From positions 124,001 to 188,000 of the forward strand of contig NZ_JAFICD010000001.1 in assembly GCF_017833525.1 (NCBI RefSeq): a DNA stretch of 64,000 nucleotides, written 5' to 3'. The position numbers and the translations under genes were made by a program. The notes beneath the pieces are model-generated. The model searched no databases. It was not told where the DNA came from and saw only the letters and a program-made list of their open reading frames with translations. Shown here in pieces: positions 60,259 to 64,000 of the stretch; within the stretch, counting starts at the first letter, position 1; every line of letters starts with the position of its first letter. The stretch comes from Duganella sp. 1411. Its GTDB lineage: Bacteria > Pseudomonadota > Gammaproteobacteria > Burkholderiales > Burkholderiaceae_D.

Positions 60259-61752
60259 CTAGCCCCGCCGAACGCGCGCCATCAGGCCCGCCGCGAGCGC
60301 CAGCAGGACCGCGATCCACGCCGCCAGCGCCGCCAGTTGCGCCGGCGCGGCGGGCGCCTCCACCAGCGCCGCCGAGGCACTGAAGCGCGGCACCCGGTCG
60401 AAATCGCGGAAGCCGTAGCCGCCCAGGCAGGTGGCGGGGCAGGGGTGCTGTTCGTCGCCCAGCGCCGCCAGCTGGATCGCGCGCTGGAAGTAGTCGCGCA
60501 GCCGCTGCTGGTGGCGCCGCACCTCCGCCATGAATTGCTGATGGCGCCCGCCGTCGTTGCCGGCGATGGCCGACAAGGTTTGATACACCAGCGTCACGGG
60601 GCTCAATACGATCGCCTGGTCGAACAGGTTTTGCTGGCGCAGCCTGGCCTGCTCGAACTGGCGCTCGACGCCGGCCATGACCCGCTCCAGCTCCTGCGCG
60701 CGCTGCAGCCGCGTTACGGTCGACGATACCTTGGACAGCGGCGTGGCGGCCGGCTTCCATTCCGGATGGCTGTCGTAGAAGCGCGCCAGGCTGCCCAGTT
60801 TATCGGCGTTGACCTGGTCGCCGGCGTCGCGCAAGGCCTGGACGTAGCGCTCCCGCACCGGCACCGGCGCCCCCAGCTGGATCGCCGCCGTCATCGCGCC
60901 GGGCAGCAGCACCGCCAGCATCAGCCAGGCGCCGAAGCCGGCGAAAGCGGCCGTCATCCGGTTGCCGCACACGGCGCAGATGACGATGGTGACGGCCGCC
61001 CAGAACATCGAATACAGCAGCACCACGCCGGCCCATGCCGCCAGCGCGGCCAGGCCGGCGCCGTCGGCACTTATCGCGCCGGTGGCGAGCGCCGCGCCGC
61101 CGGTGGCCAGCACCAGCAGCAAGCTGGCGGCCAGCGTGCGCGCCGTGACCTGCGCCGCCAGCATGCGGCCAAGGCGTACTCCTTGCAGTTTCAGGGCGCG
61201 CAGCCGGTGGCTTTCGCGGTCCTGCGTCAGCACGGAGGTGCACAGCGCCAGCAGGATCAACGGCCACAGATAGACCACGAAGAACATCAGGTCGAAACGG
61301 CCGACCGCAAGGCGGCCCGGATGTTCGATCTCCAGCGCGGTGCGTGTCGATTCCATCGATTCGGCGCGCACGCGGACGTAGGCCGGCAGCAGGTCGGCCT
61401 GGCCTATCGCCAGCGCGGCGCCGGCCACGGGAGGCTTGCCGGCGAATCCGACGTGTTCGCGAAAGGCGTAGCCGCGCACATCGATCGGTGTCCGGTACCA
61501 TTGCAGCGCGCTGAATTCGGGCGCCGCCGGGTCGGCGAAGTAGCGCCGCGCCAGCGCGATGGCATCGGCGCGGGCGGTGATTTCCTGGGCAGTGGCGGCG
61601 GCCACCGCCTGGCGCTGGTGGCGTTCGAAGCGCGATCCTTCGAACAGGCCGAAGCCGGCCAGCGCCAGGGCGGCCAGCAGCAGCGCGACGGTGCCGCGCT
61701 CGCGCAGCTGGCCGCGCAAATCGTAAGCGATCAAGGTGAACATCTGTGTCAT
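60259..61752 (-). CDS. ABC-2 type permease (DUF3526 family), second of pair
   Basis: 497-residue membrane protein with an N-terminal TM (TVALLLAALALAGFGLF), a large periplasmic loop, then five or so TM helices (MFFVVYLWPLILLALCTSVL onward) and a final TM near the C-terminus. The plan fits the DUF3526 permeases that work with NosF-like ATPases. The ATG overlaps the TGA of the upstream permease by four bases (ATGA), so the two are coupled and likely form a heterodimer. The periplasmic region contains a CPATC pair not seen in the partner. Cargo is unknown. Confidence 0.85.
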   Translation of the reverse strand: MTQMFTLIAYDLRGQLRERGTVALLLAALALAGFGLFEGSRFERHQRQAVAAATAQEITARADAIALARRYFADPAAPEFSALQWYRTPIDVRGYAFREHVGFAGKPPVAGAALAIGQADLLPAYVRVRAESMESTRTALEIEHPGRLAVGRFDLMFFVVYLWPLILLALCTSVLTQDRESHRLRALKLQGVRLGRMLAAQVTARTLAASLLLVLATGGAALATGAISADGAGLAALAAWAGVVLLYSMFWAAVTIVICAVCGNRMTAAFAGFGAWLMLAVLLPGAMTAAIQLGAPVPVRERYVQALRDAGDQVNADKLGSLARFYDSHPEWKPAATPLSKVSSTVTRLQRAQELERVMAGVERQFEQARLRQQNLFDQAIVLSPVTLVYQTLSAIAGNDGGRHQQFMAEVRRHQQRLRDYFQRAIQLAALGDEQHPCPATCLGGYGFRDFDRVPRFSASAALVEAPAAPAQLAALAAWIAVLLALAAGLMARVRRG

Positions 61753-63251
61753 CGTAAGTTTCCGCTGCGGAGATGGCGCAAGCCGGCGCCGCACAGCAGC
61801 AGGCTTGCGATGAAGAGGGCGATCAGGGGCAGGCCCTGGCGCAGTGCCAGCGCCTTCAGGTCGAGCGCCGCGAAGGTGAATCTGAAAGTTGGCACCTTGT
61901 CCCACAACGCTTGGTCGCCGTCGTGGCGCACGCCGTCGCGCTCGGGATGCTCGGTGATCGCCTGGTTCAGCACTTCCTGGATGCGGCGCCGTTGCTGCTC
62001 CGCGCCGTCGATGAACTGCAAGTGGTGGTTGGTGTCGCTGCCCGCCGCCGCGCTGGACAACCCGGCCATCGCCACCGCCGGCGACAGCCAGCCGGCCAGC
62101 GCCGAGGCGTCGCTTTGGCGCCGCATGGCGTCGAACAGGCGGCCGTAATGTTCGTCGAAGATGCGGTCGCCGTGGTGTTCGCCGCGTTGCAGGCTGATGC
62201 CGGCCCAGTTGACCGGCAGGTCCTTGACGTCCTTGACGCCGTATTCGCGCAGCAGTTGCTGCTTGTCGCGATTGGCCTGTTCGGGGTCGTCGGGCATGCC
62301 GAGCGCCGCATCGAGGCCGGCGCGGAACTGCTGCATGGTCGGCAGCGGCGCCGCCATTTGCGACAGTTCCACCGCCGCGCGCGGGACCACCAGCGTGGTC
62401 GCCGCCCATAATCCGATCAGGATGGCCAGGCTGGCGCGCAGCGTCGGCGCGCGCGCCGAGACGGCGGCGATCAGCGCGGCCCAGGTGCACAAATAGATCA
62501 AGTAGCCGACGCCGAACAACGCCATGCGCATTACGCCGTCGCTGAACGGACTGCGCGCCTCCAGCGTCCATTCCAGCACGCCGACGGCGACGCAGGCCGG
62601 CAGCACCAGCACCATCGCCAGGCAAAGCAGCACGGCGCCGCGCGCCAGCGCCAGGGCGCCCAGCGGCGCGGCGTTGATGCGCAGCGCGGCGAGCGTGCCC
62701 CGTTCGCGCTCCGCCGCGAACATGCCGAAGCCGAGGAAGATCATCGCCATCGGCGCCAGCACCTGCAGCACGAAGGCGGGATTCAGGCGGAACTGGCGGG
62801 TGACGCCGGGTTCGTCGTTGGCGGGGCGGTACACCAGTTCATTTTGCTTGTGCGCCTCCAGCCACACGCTGGCGCCGACGTAGTGCTCGACGCCGGGGTC
62901 GAGCGCGGCCAGCGCCGACAGCGGCTTGAACACGTAGACGCCGTAATGGGCCGCCGCGTGCGGGTATTTTTTGCCCTGCTGCGACCAGCGATGTTGCTCG
63001 GCCTGTTGCGCGACGGCGCGGCCATCGAGCGTGGCGCGCAGCTCCATCGACGACAACAGCGCCGCGCACGCGGCCAGCGCCAGGCCGACGCCAACCACCA
63101 GCCACACGCGCCAGTCGCGCCGTCGCTCGCGCCAGTCGGCCTGCCAGGCGCCGTGCAGCGCCCGCAGCCAGCCGCGCGGGCGGTGCCGGTCCAGCGCCTC
63201 AGGCGCGGCCGGCGAGGATGCCAAGGTAATTGCGTTCAAGTTCGCCTGCAT
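61749..63251 (-). CDS. ABC-2 type permease (DUF3526 family), first of pair
   Basis: 500-residue membrane protein with an N-terminal TM (VWLVVGVGLALAACAALLSS), a large periplasmic part with the conserved VYRPANDEPGVTRQFRLNPA, then a TM block (LQVLAPMAMIFLGFGMF onward) and a terminal TM (LIALFIASLLLCGAGL). GGGAG six bases before ATG supports the start, which overlaps the 3' end of the ATPase gene by 53 bases. It overlaps the second permease by four bases. The long periplasmic loops are typical of exporters that hand cargo to periplasmic or outer-membrane partners. Confidence 0.87.
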   Translation of the reverse strand: MQANLNAITLASSPAAPEALDRHRPRGWLRALHGAWQADWRERRRDWRVWLVVGVGLALAACAALLSSMELRATLDGRAVAQQAEQHRWSQQGKKYPHAAAHYGVYVFKPLSALAALDPGVEHYVGASVWLEAHKQNELVYRPANDEPGVTRQFRLNPAFVLQVLAPMAMIFLGFGMFAAERERGTLAALRINAAPLGALALARGAVLLCLAMVLVLPACVAVGVLEWTLEARSPFSDGVMRMALFGVGYLIYLCTWAALIAAVSARAPTLRASLAILIGLWAATTLVVPRAAVELSQMAAPLPTMQQFRAGLDAALGMPDDPEQANRDKQQLLREYGVKDVKDLPVNWAGISLQRGEHHGDRIFDEHYGRLFDAMRRQSDASALAGWLSPAVAMAGLSSAAAGSDTNHHLQFIDGAEQQRRRIQEVLNQAITEHPERDGVRHDGDQALWDKVPTFRFTFAALDLKALALRQGLPLIALFIASLLLCGAGLRHLRSGNLR

Positions 63252-63903
63252 TCAAATCTCCCAATTTCCATTCACCGGCCAGGCGGCCGCCCACCAGCAT
63301 GCCGCAACGGTCCGCCAGCTCCTGCGCCCGAAACAGGTCGTGCGTCGCCATCAGCACGGCGGCGCCATCGTCGGCCAGCGCCCGCACCAGCGCGCCGAAG
63401 GTCACGCTGGCTTCCGGATCGAGGCCGGAGGTCGGCTCGTCGAGCACCAGTACCTGCGCGCCCTTGGCCAGCGCCATCACGATCCCCACTTTTTGCCGCA
63501 TGCCCTTGGAATAGCCGGAGGCCAGCCGGTGCCACGCGTGTTCCGGCAGCCCGGCGCGGTCCAGCAGGGCCTCGATCTCGTCGCGCCGGGGCTTACCGCC
63601 CAACAGGCGCATGAAGAATTCGACGTTTTCGACACCGGTGAGGCGTTCGTACAGCGCCACGTTTTCCGCGATGTAGGCCGCATGCCGGATCGCCGCCTTC
63701 GCGGGCGGCAGCGTGGAGCCGGCCAGCCGGATGGTGCCGGCGTCGGCGTCCACAAACCCCAGCAGGCAGCCGATGGTGGTGGATTTGCCGGCGCCGTTGG
63801 GGCCGAGCAGCGCGTAGATCTCGCCTTCCTTGACTTGCAGGTCGAGCCCATCGACCACGGTCCTGCCTTCGTAGCTTTTGCTCAGTTTTTCAATGTGTAT
63901 CAT
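63199..63903 (-). CDS. ABC transporter ATP-binding protein
   Basis: 234-residue nucleotide-binding subunit of an ABC-2 exporter. Walker A is GPNGAGKSTT near residue 35, the Q-loop is GFVDADAG, the signature is SGYSKGMRQKVG (YSKGM in place of LSGGQ, common in this class), Walker B is VLVLDEPTSGLDPEA and the H-loop is LMATHD. It overlaps the first permease by 53 bases and begins 19 bases after the TonB-receptor stop, so all four genes read as one transcript. Confidence 0.94.
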   Translation of the reverse strand: MIHIEKLSKSYEGRTVVDGLDLQVKEGEIYALLGPNGAGKSTTIGCLLGFVDADAGTIRLAGSTLPPAKAAIRHAAYIAENVALYERLTGVENVEFFMRLLGGKPRRDEIEALLDRAGLPEHAWHRLASGYSKGMRQKVGIVMALAKGAQVLVLDEPTSGLDPEASVTFGALVRALADDGAAVLMATHDLFRAQELADRCGMLVGGRLAGEWKLGDLNAGELERNYLGILAGRA

Positions 63904-63922
63904 CCGTGCTCCCTGATTGGCC

Positions 63923-64000
63923 TTAGAAGGCGTAACGCATTTCCGCGAACAGCGTGCGCCCCGGATAGGGATGCATCTGATAGGCGTGATAGTTGGTGAC
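63923..64000 (-). CDS. TonB-dependent receptor, C-terminal fragment (cut by window)
   Basis: Last 25 codons of a minus-strand gene that enters from beyond the window end. The residues YPGRTLFAEMRYAF form a typical terminal beta-strand of a TonB-dependent receptor, ending in Phe followed by TAA. It is 19 bases upstream of the ABC ATPase gene, so the receptor is probably the first gene of that operon. Too little is present to say which substrate class it belongs to. Confidence 0.75.
   Translation of the reverse strand, partial: VTNYHAYQMHPYPGRTLFAEMRYAF

Noticed and set aside
60256-62148. 630-codon plus-strand frame opposite the permeases
   Set aside because: Gln/Arg/His-rich antisense shadow; the minus-strand permeases have clear membrane segments and coupled starts.

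Overview
The window is about 64 kb of high-GC chromosomal DNA from a beta-proteobacterium. The most likely source is an Oxalobacteraceae member of the Massilia/Duganella/Janthinobacterium type. That placement is inferred from protein style, many secreted glycosidases and TonB receptors, a post-PEP-CTERM-type protein, and abundant GTAG-headed REP palindromes; no rRNA is present to confirm it. No tRNA, rRNA, CRISPR array, prophage or complete classical insertion sequence was seen.

Layout. 1-3.8 kb: an RND efflux pump (permease cut by the window edge) with its outer-membrane factor, then a convergent VirK/YbjX-type protein. 5-7.3 kb: a chemoreceptor and a secreted single-Cache protein. 7.5-11.9 kb: a co-directional run of periplasmic binding protein, acyl-CoA synthetase, glutathione transferase and Crp/Fnr regulator behind a LiuR-like palindrome. 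12-17.7 kb: a tannase/feruloyl-esterase lipoprotein, a porin and a two-subunit molybdenum hydroxylase. 17.7-18.75 kb: a REP-associated tyrosine transposase between perfect 25-bp inverted repeats. 18.75-20 kb: a Tat-exported class V aminotransferase-fold protein.

20.2-34.8 kb is a plant-glycan degradation locus: a XylR-type regulator overlapping a GH51 arabinofuranosidase, then GH3 (PA14), GH42, GH29, a second GH42 and a GH35-like (DUF5597) enzyme. The last is preceded by a 28-codon leader ORF coupled to it through an ATGA overlap. It is followed by a LytS/LytTR-type two-component pair and a Tat-exported metallophosphoesterase with a LamG-like tail.

39-44.3 kb is a light-response module: Fe-S type photolyase, BLUF photoreceptor, FolE, a MerR/LitR-like regulator without the usual B12 motifs, and a divergent FAD oxidoreductase. 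The same octamer (TTGAACCG) lies in both of its control regions.

44.2-54.8 kb: a Fur-box siderophore receptor; a minus-strand trio of an aminotransferase-like protein whose PLP lysine is Gln, a hybrid sensor kinase and an M20 peptidase; a divergent LivK-type binding protein; and a TonB receptor with a Gly/Pro-rich tail. 55-64 kb: an OsmC protein with one cysteine, a post-PEP-CTERM-1-like protein overlapping a PA-domain metalloprotease, a RecQ helicase, a phytase-like lipoprotein, and an ABC exporter (ATPase plus two overlapping permeases) downstream of the 3' end of a TonB receptor.
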